NCBI GenBank assembly: GCA_023423405.1
Contig: JAFAFR010000003.1
Span: forward strand, 150,993-214,992
DNA from: Bacteroidota bacterium
Lineage (GTDB): Bacteria > Bacteroidota > Bacteroidia > Chitinophagales > Chitinophagaceae
Reading direction: 5' to 3'
DNA length: 64,000 bases
Positions within the stretch are counted from its first letter, which is position 1. Every line of letters starts with the position of its first letter. The translations under genes were made by a program, and so were the position numbers. Of this stretch, positions 36,401 to 45,070 are shown in pieces. A model generated the notes under the pieces. It saw nothing but the letters and a program-made list of their open reading frames with translations, had not been told where the DNA came from and did no database searches.

Positions 36401-37512
36401 TGCCCTATATGCACATAGGCGGTGATGAAGTACCAATAACCAACAGGGATTTCATGCCGTCCGTTACAAATTTTCTGCACGATCTCGGGAAAACGACCAT
36501 CGCCTGGAGTCCCGGTGCGAGCACCGATGCGGCAACCATCAGGCAACTGTGGATGAGCGACAACGGCAAAAATAGCCACTTCGCCGCCGGTTGTATTGAT
36601 TCAAGGCATCTATACATCAATCACATGGATCCGCTGGAAAGTGTTGTCACCATTTTTTTCCGGCAGATAGGCGACACTACCCAACAAAACGCCCGCGTAA
36701 AAGGTGCGACGCTTTGCCTGTGGCACGACAGAAAAGTGGCCCGGGAAGAAGACCCACTGCGCATGAACCCGGTTTATCCCGCTATGCTGGCCTTTGCGGA
36801 AAGAAGCTGGCGGGGTGGTGGAAACCCAGGCTGGACCGCCGTTATCGGCCAGCCTTCATCATCCACTCATGCTGCCTTCACAGAATTTGAAAACCGCCTG
36901 CTCGATCATAAAGAACAGTATTTCAAACAGCTTGCATTTCCCTATGCGAAACAGGCAGACATGGTGTGGAGCCTCTATGGTCCCTTCCCCAACCAGCAGG
37001 ACTTTTCCAAAAAATTCTCACCTGAAACAAAATCGTTCAACGATCCAACGCTGCAACCCGCCTTCACTACAACAGGCGGCACCATTATACTGAGACATTG
37101 GTGGGCGCCGCTCATCACCGGGGCATTAAACAATCCCGAAGAAAATACTACCTGGTACGCCACCACGAAGATCTGGAGTGATGAAAATACGGAGAAGGAT
37201 TTCTGGATCGGGTTTAACAACATCTCCCGTTCGCATGCCACCGATTCGCCGCTGCCGGGTACCTGGGACAACCACCAAAGCGACATTTGGGTCAATGGAA
37301 AAACAATAGCGCCACCCCTATGGCGGCGCGGCGGCCAAAAGGGCGATGCCGAAATTCCGCTGACCGATGAAGGTTACGAATACCGGCCGCCCACGAAAAT
37401 AGCATTACAGAAAGGATGGAATACCATTTGGATCAAGGCCCCTATCGGCAGCTTCAAAGCCACTGACTGGCAGAACCCTGTAAAGTGGATGTTTACCTGC
37501 CTGCCTTTGTGA
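33490..37512 (+). CDS. three-enzyme fusion: sialate O-acetylesterase - SGNH/GDSL esterase - GH20 hexosaminidase
   Basis: From the ATG at 33490 the product is 1340 residues with a signal peptide (1-20). Residues about 21-505 form a sialate O-acetylesterase: ICSGQSNMEFP with Ser113, IWYQGES near 297-302, and DVHP (Asp383, His385). Residues about 515-710 are an SGNH hydrolase: FLGNSITDG (Ser541), GTND (591 region) and DGLH (Asp687, His690). Residues about 715-1110 are GH20: HGLFNAMQTLLQL, VPEIDMPGHSA and the catalytic pair Asp979-Glu980 in HIGGDEV. The last 200 residues are beta-rich with WVNGK and GWNTIWIKA, like a galactose-binding fold. In other Bacteroidota these activities are usually separate genes. 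There is no stop or frameshift between domains. Confidence 0.93.
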   Translation: MNPRMLLRLSVLLLPLTGLAQLQTAPIFADNMVLQRDRPVHIWGKAAPGNRVTVHFAGGQQSAVIASDSSWHLYFPAQKSNIHPQSILIKSGAEVLTIKNLLIGDLWICSGQSNMEFPMTKEAHFRQEAPEANQPLIRLCNPPPAGRYVYGTAYTDSLSRRLTKDSFYRWNGWNTCDSNTVKEFSAVAYYFAKKVVQSENIPIGLINLSIGGAPAETFISREALAATAQFRNKVKPGNWLNNNDLPEWVRERGRQNVGDNNNNYADDLGPNHAYKPGFAYACGIEPLLPMPIKGIIWYQGESNSLEPARVEEYRDLLHLMINDYRKKWKQPAMPFYWVQLSSIDTTNYRSQYWPLFRNEQRLLLSEIQHGGMAVCSDLGFKTDVHPTNKKDVGERLANWALYDAYHKKIVPSGPLPLKAGYKNNTLVINFQYADGLKTSDGKAVRGFSINGQTTVPATIRNNSIVIETTTKPAFIYYAWQPYTDANLVNAAGLPASTFKIEVQEALPSFPDSLFSTYYWQRVTHFNTLPATKDDIIFLGNSITDGAEWSELFNDSRIKNRGISGDITAGVLNRLQEITQRKPAKVFLLIGTNDLARNIPPDSIAKNILSICAYIRQESPATALFVQSILPVSDHYKKFTAHTGKGEQIQQLNALLKQHAEQYRYRFIDLFSSFCDSSGKLKSSLTNDGLHLTGKAYLLWKHLLYPYVYGLQQQPALVPLPRKMTFRKECFPLYACKNIFISADSLLGNAVQLQQQLQQKGVYAEISSAPTTNDGPRIECRIAKVPAPTCENEAYTLEISSSKIVLTANTRHGLFNAMQTLLQLARDNTMIDGCTIHDWPAFSWRAYMVDVGRNFQSLDLLKQQIDVMSRYKLNIFHFHFTEDIAWRLHSNLYPTLTAPENMQRNKGMHYSENDLKELIAYCRERYIILVPEIDMPGHSAAFKRAMGVDMQSDSGLTIVKRLLKEFCDTYDLPYMHIGGDEVPITNRDFMPSVTNFLHDLGKTTIAWSPGASTDAATIRQLWMSDNGKNSHFAAGCIDSRHLYINHMDPLESVVTIFFRQIGDTTQQNARVKGATLCLWHDRKVAREEDPLRMNPVYPAMLAFAERSWRGGGNPGWTAVIGQPSSSTHAAFTEFENRLLDHKEQYFKQLAFPYAKQADMVWSLYGPFPNQQDFSKKFSPETKSFNDPTLQPAFTTTGGTIILRHWWAPLITGALNNPEENTTWYATTKIWSDENTEKDFWIGFNNISRSHATDSPLPGTWDNHQSDIWVNGKTIAPPLWRRGGQKGDAEIPLTDEGYEYRPPTKIALQKGWNTIWIKAPIGSFKATDWQNPVKWMFTCLPL

Positions 37513-37547
37513 AGGCTGCAGCACAAAGGGGGATCAGGAGCAAAAAT

Positions 37548-37569
37548 AAAGCGCTGATAACAGCGCTTT
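37548..37569 (-). terminator. terminator after tRNA-Ser, possibly bidirectional
   Basis: AAAGCGCTG and CAGCGCTTT pair perfectly around ATAA. On the minus strand the stem is followed by ATTTTTG, so it fits the tRNA transcript. On the plus strand it lies 36 bases after the fusion enzyme stop but lacks a T-run. Confidence 0.75.
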
Positions 37570-37579
37570 AATAAAACTG

Positions 37580-37670
37580 CGGTGAGGGAGGGATTCGAAC
37601 CCTCGGTACAGGTTTAAGCCCGTACAACGGTTTAGCAAACCGGCCCTTTCGGCCACTCAGGCACCTCACC
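37580..37670 (-). tRNA. tRNA-Ser (anticodon GCT)
   Basis: The 91-nt minus-strand gene has acceptor arms GGTGAGG / CCTCACC with discriminator G, the anticodon stem-loop CGGTTTGCTAAACCG with anticodon GCT, a long variable arm typical of serine tRNAs, and the T-arm GAGGGTTCGAATCCCTC. No CCA is encoded. Confidence 0.97.
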
Positions 37671-37790
37671 GGGCTCCCCCGGATCGGCTCCGGCGGGACG
37701 CAAAAATAAGAGATGAAAATTAATTGAGCAAATGCGATTTAGGGAAAATTGCCCGCAGCGCCATCACCGGCATTGCAGAAAAAAAACCCG

Positions 37791-39224
37791 TCACAAAGCC
37801 GCCAGTTGCACTTTCTGCTGCAATTCCATCACATTCTCACGGAAAACATTGTCGGTATCCATCAGGTCCTTCACCGTCTGGCAGGAGTGGATCACCGTGG
37901 TATGATCGCGGCCGCCAAAATGTTCCCCAATGGTTTTCAGGGAATTCTTGGTAAAACTCTTGGCCAGGTACATGGTGATCTGGCGCGCCTGTACGATCTC
38001 CCGCTTCCGTGTTTTCTGCAGCAGTTTGTCGTAGGGAACATCGAAATAATCGCAGACCATTTTCTGGATCGCTTCAATGGTGATTTCCTTGGAGGAGGTC
38101 TTCACAAAGTTACGGAGTACTTTCTTGGCCAATTCGAGGTCAATTTCCCTCCGGTTCAGCGAAGATTGTGCCAAAAGGCTGATCAGCGCTCCCTCCAGTT
38201 CCCGCACATTGCTGTTGATATTGTAAGCCAGGTACTTGACTACTTCCTTCGGCATTTCCAGGCCGTCGTTTTTCATCTTCCGTTCCAGGATTTCGATACG
38301 GGTCTCATAATCAGGCACCTGCAGGTCGGCGCTGAGGCCCCAGCGGAAACGGCTGAGCAATCGCTCCTGTACCCCCTCCAGGTCCTTCGGCGCCTTGTCG
38401 GAGGTGAGGATCAACTGCTTACCACTCTGGTGCAGGTGGTTGAAGATGGCAAAAAAAGCATCCTGGCTTTTTTCGGCCCGGTTAAAAAACTGAACATCGT
38501 CGATGATCAGTACATCGATGAGCTGGTAAAAATGTATGAAATCGTTGATGGCATTGTTGCGGCTGTGGTCCACAAACTGGTTGATGAACTTTTCGGAGCT
38601 CACATACAAAACCACTTTGTTGGTGTTCACCCGCTTCACCTCATTACCGATGGCCTGGGCGAGGTGGGTTTTACCCAATCCTACACCTCCGTATATCACC
38701 AATGGATTGAAAGAATTGGCGCCGGGTTTTTCCGCCACCGTTTTACCGGCACGACGCGCTACCCGGTTGGAGTCACCTTCCACATAAGAATCAAATGTAT
38801 AAATGGGATTCAGTTGCGGATCAATCTGCATCTTCTTCAGTCCCGGTATTACAAATGGATTCTTGACAGGATTATTGATCACCAGCGGAAAATCCATTTC
38901 ATTGTTGGAATAAGTCTTGTAACCATGGGCAGGTATGTCCATCGTTAAAGGCTTGTTCTTATGATTGCCGCTGTCTACCATAATGCGATATTCCAGTTGT
39001 GCTTCCTTACCCAATACCCGGCGCAGGGTCTTCGCCAGTAAATTCACATAGTGCTCTTCCAGGTATTCATAAAAGAACTGGCTGGGCACCTGTATGACCA
39101 GAATATTGGTCTTCAACTCAACGGGACGGATGGGTTCGAACCAGGTTTTGAAATGCTGCCACTCCACGATATCCTTGATGATCTCCAGACAACTGTTCCA
39201 GACGGTATCTAAGGTTTTGGTCAT
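37791..39224 (-). CDS. dnaA: chromosomal replication initiator DnaA
   Basis: The 477-residue protein has an N-terminal domain I (VWNSCLEIIKDIVEWQHFKTWF), Walker A GGVGLGKTH (179-187), Walker B LIIDDVQFF, sensor-1/arginine-finger region VQERLLSRFRWGLSADLQVP, and the domain IV DNA-binding signature GGRDHTTVIHSCQTV. It binds DnaA boxes and opens the origin. No cluster of DnaA boxes was found next to the gene, so oriC appears to lie elsewhere. Confidence 0.99.
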   Translation of the reverse strand: MTKTLDTVWNSCLEIIKDIVEWQHFKTWFEPIRPVELKTNILVIQVPSQFFYEYLEEHYVNLLAKTLRRVLGKEAQLEYRIMVDSGNHKNKPLTMDIPAHGYKTYSNNEMDFPLVINNPVKNPFVIPGLKKMQIDPQLNPIYTFDSYVEGDSNRVARRAGKTVAEKPGANSFNPLVIYGGVGLGKTHLAQAIGNEVKRVNTNKVVLYVSSEKFINQFVDHSRNNAINDFIHFYQLIDVLIIDDVQFFNRAEKSQDAFFAIFNHLHQSGKQLILTSDKAPKDLEGVQERLLSRFRWGLSADLQVPDYETRIEILERKMKNDGLEMPKEVVKYLAYNINSNVRELEGALISLLAQSSLNRREIDLELAKKVLRNFVKTSSKEITIEAIQKMVCDYFDVPYDKLLQKTRKREIVQARQITMYLAKSFTKNSLKTIGEHFGGRDHTTVIHSCQTVKDLMDTDNVFRENVMELQQKVQLAAL

Positions 39225-39318
39225 TGCTGAATCGTGCAGTTTTTGATGTGTTTTATGAATCGTAGAAAATTAACGCAGGGGGACGAATATCAAATTTTTT
39301 TGTTGAAAAAAAAATTTT

Positions 39319-40254
39319 TTACTCACTAGTTTTTTTGCCGATAACAACAGTATGCGAGCTCTCCAAATTTTTCTTTTTATTTCGCTGAAATGCAAAGTCC
39401 ATGCGGCCTAGAACGATTCCGGCCCACCCCACCTGGTTCACTATCACATCACCGCCTGATTTATTTTTATACACAACAGGTGCATCAAAAAACGTATGTG
39501 TATGACCGCCGATGATGAGATCAATGTGTTCGCTTTCCTTCGCTAAAATTTCATCACTTACCTTAGGTTCCCTGTAACGGTAGCCTAAGTGACTCAGGCA
39601 AATCACCATATCGCAATTTTCTTTTTTTCGCAAATGTTCCGCTACCCTGTTCGCCGAAGCCACCGGGTCCTGGTACACCGTGTTGCCGTACAGCGCATCG
39701 GGCACCAGTCCTTTTAATTCAATGCCCACTCCCGTAATGCCAATCTTCAATCGCCCTTTCTTAATGGTCGTATAAGGCATGGTCTTAAATTCCAGCGGCG
39801 TATGCTTAAAATCATAGTTGCACAACAACACGGGAAAACCCGCATGCTGCAACTGGGTCGCAAAATTTTCCATGCCCGCATCAAAATCATGGTTTCCCAT
39901 AGTACAGGCATCGTATCCCATCAGGGCCATCGCTTTCATCTCCGGCTCGCCCTTGTAGAAATTGAAAAAAGGCGTTCCCTGGAAAATATCACCGGCATCC
40001 AGCAGTAATACCTGTCCGCCTTCGGCCCGGATCTTATTGATCTCCAAAGCGCGGGCGGCAACACCTCCCAGCCCCTGGTTGCGGCTGCCGTCCATGGGGA
40101 AGGGTTCCAGGCGGCTGTGCACATCGTTGGTGTGCAAAATGGTGAGCCTTTCCGTCCTTTCTTCCGCGGCGGCTTCCTGCAACAGGGCCCCTCCCGCCAG
40201 CAGCGCGCCCGTGGCCAGCGCCGATTGTTGTATGAATCTTCTTCTAGTTGGCAT
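39319..40254 (-). CDS. Tat-exported metallophosphatase (N-terminal half of a 5'-nucleotidase)
   Basis: The 311-residue protein begins with a twin-arginine signal (TRRRFIQQSALATGA). The calcineurin-like dimetal site is complete: LHTNDVHSR, LLDAGDIFQG, TMGNHDFDAG, LSHLGYR and GGHTHTFF. It ends before the C-terminal nucleotidase domain, which is encoded by the upstream gene (40244). The genes overlap by 11 bases. Together they make up a complete 5'-nucleotidase/2',3'-cyclic phosphodiesterase. Confidence 0.93.
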   Translation of the reverse strand: MPTRRRFIQQSALATGALLAGGALLQEAAAEERTERLTILHTNDVHSRLEPFPMDGSRNQGLGGVAARALEINKIRAEGGQVLLLDAGDIFQGTPFFNFYKGEPEMKAMALMGYDACTMGNHDFDAGMENFATQLQHAGFPVLLCNYDFKHTPLEFKTMPYTTIKKGRLKIGITGVGIELKGLVPDALYGNTVYQDPVASANRVAEHLRKKENCDMVICLSHLGYRYREPKVSDEILAKESEHIDLIIGGHTHTFFDAPVVYKNKSGGDVIVNQVGWAGIVLGRMDFAFQRNKKKNLESSHTVVIGKKTSE

Positions 40255-41014
40255 TACGCACCCGGTTTTCTACGGCAGCGCCAATAGGTTGCCCCTTCGC
40301 CGCCAGGCTGCTGAAATAATGGATCAATCCGTCCCGCACCAGGAAGCCTTTGTTCTCCTGCGGAATGGCCCGCAGCATATCGGAATCGTCGCCCCCGTTG
40401 GCCACATAATCGGAATTGGCAATGGTGTACTTGCGACCAGCCTCCAGCGGCTGCCCCCCAATCAACACTTCTGTAGCTTTTTTGTTGCGGATGGTATATT
40501 GAATGCCACTGCCAGGCCAGCCGCCACGCGCTGCCACATTGTCGAGGAACAACTGAAGGACCTGTCCCGGTACCTCCTGCACCACCAGCAGGTTGTCAAA
40601 GGGCATCATCTCAAACACTTTGTTGAGCGTAAGCGGGCCTGCAGGCACCTGCGTTACCCGTATGCCGCCATAGTTCACGAAAGCTGCATCTATCTTTTTC
40701 CCATAAATCCTTTCCGCCTCCGCCCGGCAGGCATCGGCCATCAGGTTTCCTAAATTGCCTTCCGGCTGTTTTTTCTCCAGGTCAACGGCCACCACGCCAA
40801 TCACCTGGCTCATGGTGCGGTGCACACTATCGGCATATGGACGTATCATTGCCGCAAGCGCCGTATCTTGCGGCGCTCCTTCTTCGATCCGGAATTGCTG
40901 GTATTGCATGGAGGCAGCCTGGTAGTGGGCCTTGCAGGCACACAAAAAGAAGGCTGCCAGCAAAACGCCGCAGAACTGCTTAACCAACCATTTCTTGTTC
41001 AGGAGATCGTACAT
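40244..41014 (-). CDS. 5'-nucleotidase C-terminal domain lipoprotein
   Basis: The 256-residue protein has a lipoprotein signal (AAFFLCACK). The body is the 5'-nucleotidase C-terminal fold: EGNLGNLMADACR, AFVNYGGIRV, LNKVFEMMPFDNLLVV and ANSDYVANGGDD. This domain binds the nucleoside in intact enzymes. It comes first in the operon and overlaps the metallophosphatase gene by 11 bases, an order opposite to that in single-chain enzymes. Confidence 0.92.
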   Translation of the reverse strand: MYDLLNKKWLVKQFCGVLLAAFFLCACKAHYQAASMQYQQFRIEEGAPQDTALAAMIRPYADSVHRTMSQVIGVVAVDLEKKQPEGNLGNLMADACRAEAERIYGKKIDAAFVNYGGIRVTQVPAGPLTLNKVFEMMPFDNLLVVQEVPGQVLQLFLDNVAARGGWPGSGIQYTIRNKKATEVLIGGQPLEAGRKYTIANSDYVANGGDDSDMLRAIPQENKGFLVRDGLIHYFSSLAAKGQPIGAAVENRVRNAN

Positions 41015-41094
41015 AGGTGGACGATAAAAGATACAAATAATTTAATTTAACGACGGCTTTTTTTAAGGGCTGCAAAGATATTCGATAAGAGTTC

Positions 41095-42654
41095 ATGATA
41101 CAAACGGTTCAGGTACAGGTTTTGCCCGCGGAAGCGGTGAGCCCGGATGCCATCCGCCGCGTGCTGGCTGCCAGCCTGTCGGTGGCGCCTTCCAGCATTA
41201 CCGGCTTCAACTTGCACAAAAGGTCCATCGATGCACGCGGCCGCCAGGTACGCATCAACCTGCAACTGGAAACCTATGTCAACGAGCCCTTCGTACAACG
41301 CAAACATCCGCTTGTTTCGTTCCACGATGTTTCACAGGCGCAGCGCCGCGTGGTGATCGCCGGCTCCGGTCCCTGCGGACTCTTTGCTGCACTGCGTTTG
41401 CTCGAAGCAGGCATCAAACCCATTGTGCTCGAAAGGGGCAGGGACGTGCGGGCCCGCCGCCGCGACCTGGCACAACTCAATAAGGAAGGCATCGTAAACC
41501 CCGAAAGCAATTATTGTTTTGGAGAAGGCGGCGCCGGCACCTATAGCGATGGCAAATTGTATACCCGTTCCAACAAAAGGGGCAACATCGACCGCATCCT
41601 GCAACTTTTTGTGCAGTTCGGGGCCGATGAAGACATTCTCATCGATGCCCATCCCCATATCGGCACCAACAAACTGCCCCGCATCATCACCGCCATGCGC
41701 CAGCAGATCCTCGATGCCGGCGGCGAATTTCATTTTGGCGAGAAACTGGAAAAAATAGAAACCCGCGACGGCCGCTTCCACGACGTCCTAACAGCATCGG
41801 GTAACCGATTTCAGGGAGATGCGCTCATCCTGGCCACCGGCCACAGCGCCCGCGATGTTTTCGAAGGGCTGCACCGCGACGGCATATACATCGAAGCCAA
41901 ACCCTTTGCCCTGGGCGTACGCATCGAACACCCGCAGGCCCTGATCGACAGCATACAGTACCATTGCCCTGCAAGAGGCGAATTCCTGCCACCCGCTTCT
42001 TACAGCCTCGTGGAACAGGTGGACGGCCGCGGCGTTTTTTCTTTCTGCATGTGCCCCGGTGGCATCATTGCACCAGCCGCCACCGCACCGGGCGAACTGG
42101 TGGTCAACGGCTGGAGCCCTTCCAAACGCAACAACCCCTTCGCCAATTCGGGCATGGTGGTGTCAATAGAAGAAAAAGACTATGGCCATACCAGCGGTCC
42201 GCTCAGCGCCATGCGCTTCCAGCAGGCCGTGGAACAGAAGGCCTTTGCAGCAGGTGGCGGTTCCTTTGTGGCCCCGGCACTGCGTATGTCCGACTTCGTT
42301 AGCCGCCGCCTCAGCGACAACCTGCCCGATTGCTCCTACCTGCCCGGTGTAACACCTGCCCCCCTTTGGGAAGTGCTGCCACCCTTCGTGTACCAGGCCC
42401 TGGCCGGGGGCTTCCGGGCCTTCGGGCAAAAAAAACGCGGCTACCTCAGCAACGAAGCCATCGTGGTGGCCACCGAATCGCGCACCTCTTCGCCCGTGCG
42501 CATTCCGCGCGATCCTGCAACCCTCGAACACCCGCAAGTGAAAGGATTCTACCCCGCCGGTGAAGGCGCCGGTTATGCCGGCGGCATCGTGAGCGCTGCG
42601 ATGGACGGAGAAAAAATCGCCGCCCTCATCGCCGAACGCCTCGGAAAAAAATAA
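41095..42654 (+). CDS. FAD-dependent dehydrogenase (NAD(P)/FAD-dependent oxidoreductase)
   Basis: The 519-residue protein has an N-terminal ferredoxin-like domain of about 80 residues, then the FAD motif VVIAGSGPCGLFAALRLLEAG, NYCFGEGGAGTYSDGKLYTR, LATGHSARD, and the C-terminal YPAGEGAGYAGGIVSAAMDG. This layout is that of the widespread uncharacterised YtfP/AlkK-like flavoproteins annotated only as FAD-dependent dehydrogenases. Its substrate is unknown. Confidence 0.92.
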   Translation: MIQTVQVQVLPAEAVSPDAIRRVLAASLSVAPSSITGFNLHKRSIDARGRQVRINLQLETYVNEPFVQRKHPLVSFHDVSQAQRRVVIAGSGPCGLFAALRLLEAGIKPIVLERGRDVRARRRDLAQLNKEGIVNPESNYCFGEGGAGTYSDGKLYTRSNKRGNIDRILQLFVQFGADEDILIDAHPHIGTNKLPRIITAMRQQILDAGGEFHFGEKLEKIETRDGRFHDVLTASGNRFQGDALILATGHSARDVFEGLHRDGIYIEAKPFALGVRIEHPQALIDSIQYHCPARGEFLPPASYSLVEQVDGRGVFSFCMCPGGIIAPAATAPGELVVNGWSPSKRNNPFANSGMVVSIEEKDYGHTSGPLSAMRFQQAVEQKAFAAGGGSFVAPALRMSDFVSRRLSDNLPDCSYLPGVTPAPLWEVLPPFVYQALAGGFRAFGQKKRGYLSNEAIVVATESRTSSPVRIPRDPATLEHPQVKGFYPAGEGAGYAGGIVSAAMDGEKIAALIAERLGKK

Positions 42655-42709
42655 TACGGCATCTTTGTAATGTCCCGGCCCCGTGAGCATCTAATCTTAA
42701 AATCATCGC

Positions 42710-43645
42710 ATGACCCTGCTCGAAGTTCAACAGCTTAAGAAATACTACGCCACCCAGAAGGCGGTAGACGATATCAGTTTCAGCCTCGCGGCCGGCAGCA
42801 TATTCGGACTGCTGGGTCCTAACGGCGCCGGTAAAACGACCTTGCTGCGCATGATCACCGGCATTTTTTATCCCGATGAAGGCCGCATCTTTTTTGAAGG
42901 CCGCCCTTTCGAAGCAGAAAAAGACATCCTGCGCATCGGTTACATGCCGGAAGAAAGAGGCCTCTACAAAAAAATGAAGATCGGCGAACAGGCCATCTAC
43001 CTCGCGCAGTTGAAAGGACTGGGGCGCGCTGATGCGATCAGCCGCGTGAAAGAATGGTTCGAAAAATTCGGCATGCAAAGCTGGTGGAACAAAAAAGTGG
43101 AAGACCTCAGCAAGGGCATGCAGCAAAAACTGCAGTTCGTTACCACGGTATTGCACGAGCCCCGGCTCATCATCCTCGACGAACCCTTCAGCGGCCTCGA
43201 TCCCATCAATGCCAACCTCATCAAGGAAGAGATCTATGCCCTCGCCAAAAAAGGATGCACCATCATATTCAGCACCCACCGCATGGAACAGGTGGAAGAG
43301 ATCTGCGACCAGATCGTGCTCATGAACAAGGGCCGCAAAATACTCGATGGACAGGTAGACGCCGTGAAACAACAATTCAAGGAACACAAATACCTGGTGC
43401 GCACAGCAGACGCCGGCCCGCTGCCGACTTCTCCCAACTACCGGGTACTGTCAACCGAAGGCAGCGAACACATCCTGCAACCCGAGGGCGACCACAACAC
43501 CAACGCCCTGCTGCTGCAACTGATCCGCCAGGACGTGCAGATACAGGGCTTCCACGAAATCCTGCCCTCGCTGAACGACATCTTTATCAGGCTGGTGAAC
43601 GATGCCCAAAGCACCACCCGCCAATTCCAAACCCTCTCCAACTAA
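42710..43645 (+). CDS. ABC transporter ATP-binding protein, NatA-like
   Basis: The 311-residue protein has Walker A GLLGPNGAGKTT, an ABC signature reading DLSKGMQQKLQF (LSKGM instead of LSGGQ, as in NatA/DrrA types), Walker B LIILDEPFSGLDP and the H-loop FSTHRMEQVEE. A C-terminal DUF4162-like extension follows (VDAVKQQFKEHKYLV). It pairs with the permease that starts eight bases after its stop. Confidence 0.95.
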   Translation: MTLLEVQQLKKYYATQKAVDDISFSLAAGSIFGLLGPNGAGKTTLLRMITGIFYPDEGRIFFEGRPFEAEKDILRIGYMPEERGLYKKMKIGEQAIYLAQLKGLGRADAISRVKEWFEKFGMQSWWNKKVEDLSKGMQQKLQFVTTVLHEPRLIILDEPFSGLDPINANLIKEEIYALAKKGCTIIFSTHRMEQVEEICDQIVLMNKGRKILDGQVDAVKQQFKEHKYLVRTADAGPLPTSPNYRVLSTEGSEHILQPEGDHNTNALLLQLIRQDVQIQGFHEILPSLNDIFIRLVNDAQSTTRQFQTLSN

Positions 43646-43652
43646 ACCTCCC

Positions 43653-44963
43653 ATGAACAAGATATTCGTCATCATGCGCCGCGAATTCCTCAGCCGCGTA
43701 CAGAAAAAAACCTTCCTGCTCTCCACCATATTGCTGCCGCTTTTCATATTCGGCTTCTATGCCCTCATCATCTATTTTGGTGTAAAAGGCAGCGACGACC
43801 TGCGCATCGCCATCGCCGACCAGAGCGGACAACTGGAAGGCAAGCTCGAAAGCGACCGCAGCCTGCAGTTCAGTTTCGTGAAAGAAAGCGATCCTGCACA
43901 ACTGGAAAGCCTGGTGCAGAACAAAACCTACAATGGTTATATCCTGATACCCACTGGTTTCAGGGGCGATGGAAAAGACAGCCTGCTGTATAGCACGCAC
44001 AGCAACGTGGGACTGGTTACCCGTGAAAAGATCAGCGACCGCCTCAACCGCGCCATCGAAAAAACCCGCATCCAGCAATTACTTGCTCCGGGCGTAAGCC
44101 TGGCGCAGGTCGACAGTACCCATGCCAACATCAATCTCAAGGTTTCCAAACAGGGAGAAAAAGGCGGCTCTACCGGCTTCGCCTATGCGCTCGGCTTCAT
44201 CTGCGGCATCCTCATCTATATGATCCTCTTCATCTACGGCGCCATGGTGATGCGCGGTGTTATGGAAGAAAAAACCAGCCGCATTGCAGAAGTGATCGTG
44301 AGCAGCGTGAAGCCCTTTCAACTGATGATGGGAAAAATATTCGGCATCGGCGCTGTGGGACTGGTGCAGTTCCTGATCTGGATCATCCTGCTCTTCAGCC
44401 TCCAGCTATTACTGCCCCTGCTCTTCCCCGGTATGCTTGACCAGGCCCAGGCTGCCGATATACCGGGCGGTGCAGGCGCTATGTCTGCGCAGTCGCCCCA
44501 GGCCAGCGCCGTACGCGAAATCCTGCACCATATGGGCACGGTGAACATGCCCCTCATCCTCACCTGTTTTATCTTTTATTTCCTGGGTGGATACCTCATC
44601 TACTCTTCCCTCTTCGCCGCCGTGGGCAGTGCCGTGAACGAAGATCCGCAGGATGCGCAACAGCTCATGCTGCCCATCACCATGCCCATCATTTTTTCTT
44701 TCGTGATCATGACGCAGGCTATCAACAATCCCGATGGCGGCCTCGCCCTCTTCGGCAGTCTATTTCCACTTTCCTCTCCCATTGTAATGATGGCAAGGCT
44801 GCCCTATGGCGTGCCGGCCTGGCAACTGGTGCTCTCCTTTGTGTTGCTGATCCTCGGCTTTATGGCCACTACCTGGCTGGCTGCGCGCATCTACCGCACC
44901 GGCATCCTCATGTATGGCAAAAAGCCCACCTGGAAAGAAATGATCAAATGGGCCATGCGTTGA
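43653..44963 (+). CDS. ABC transporter permease, NatB/ABC2 type
   Basis: From the ATG at 43653 the product is 436 residues. An N-terminal helix (TFLLSTILLPLFIFGFYALI) is followed by a large extracytoplasmic domain of about 150 residues and then six helices with EEKTSRIAEVIVSSVKPFQL, the ABC2-membrane-3 signature. With NatA it forms an exporter, possibly for Na+ or small molecules. A longer frame from 43602 overlaps the ATPase gene and lacks support. Confidence 0.93.
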   Translation: MNKIFVIMRREFLSRVQKKTFLLSTILLPLFIFGFYALIIYFGVKGSDDLRIAIADQSGQLEGKLESDRSLQFSFVKESDPAQLESLVQNKTYNGYILIPTGFRGDGKDSLLYSTHSNVGLVTREKISDRLNRAIEKTRIQQLLAPGVSLAQVDSTHANINLKVSKQGEKGGSTGFAYALGFICGILIYMILFIYGAMVMRGVMEEKTSRIAEVIVSSVKPFQLMMGKIFGIGAVGLVQFLIWIILLFSLQLLLPLLFPGMLDQAQAADIPGGAGAMSAQSPQASAVREILHHMGTVNMPLILTCFIFYFLGGYLIYSSLFAAVGSAVNEDPQDAQQLMLPITMPIIFSFVIMTQAINNPDGGLALFGSLFPLSSPIVMMARLPYGVPAWQLVLSFVLLILGFMATTWLAARIYRTGILMYGKKPTWKEMIKWAMR

Positions 44964-45070
44964 TCTACCAGCTACGCGACAACGCGAGGCTACGTGTTAA
45001 CCACCGGCCGCGCATTGACCTCACGGCCATGCGTTAAATTTTTCTAAAGACCGCAGATCTTTTTGGTTAT

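Noticed and set aside
37749..38948. Plus-strand open frame of 399 codons
   Set aside because: It lies opposite dnaA and reads as a shadow with no domain pattern.
39225..39318. AT-rich stretch next to dnaA as a replication origin
   Set aside because: It contains T and A runs but no DnaA boxes; it is more simply the dnaA promoter region.
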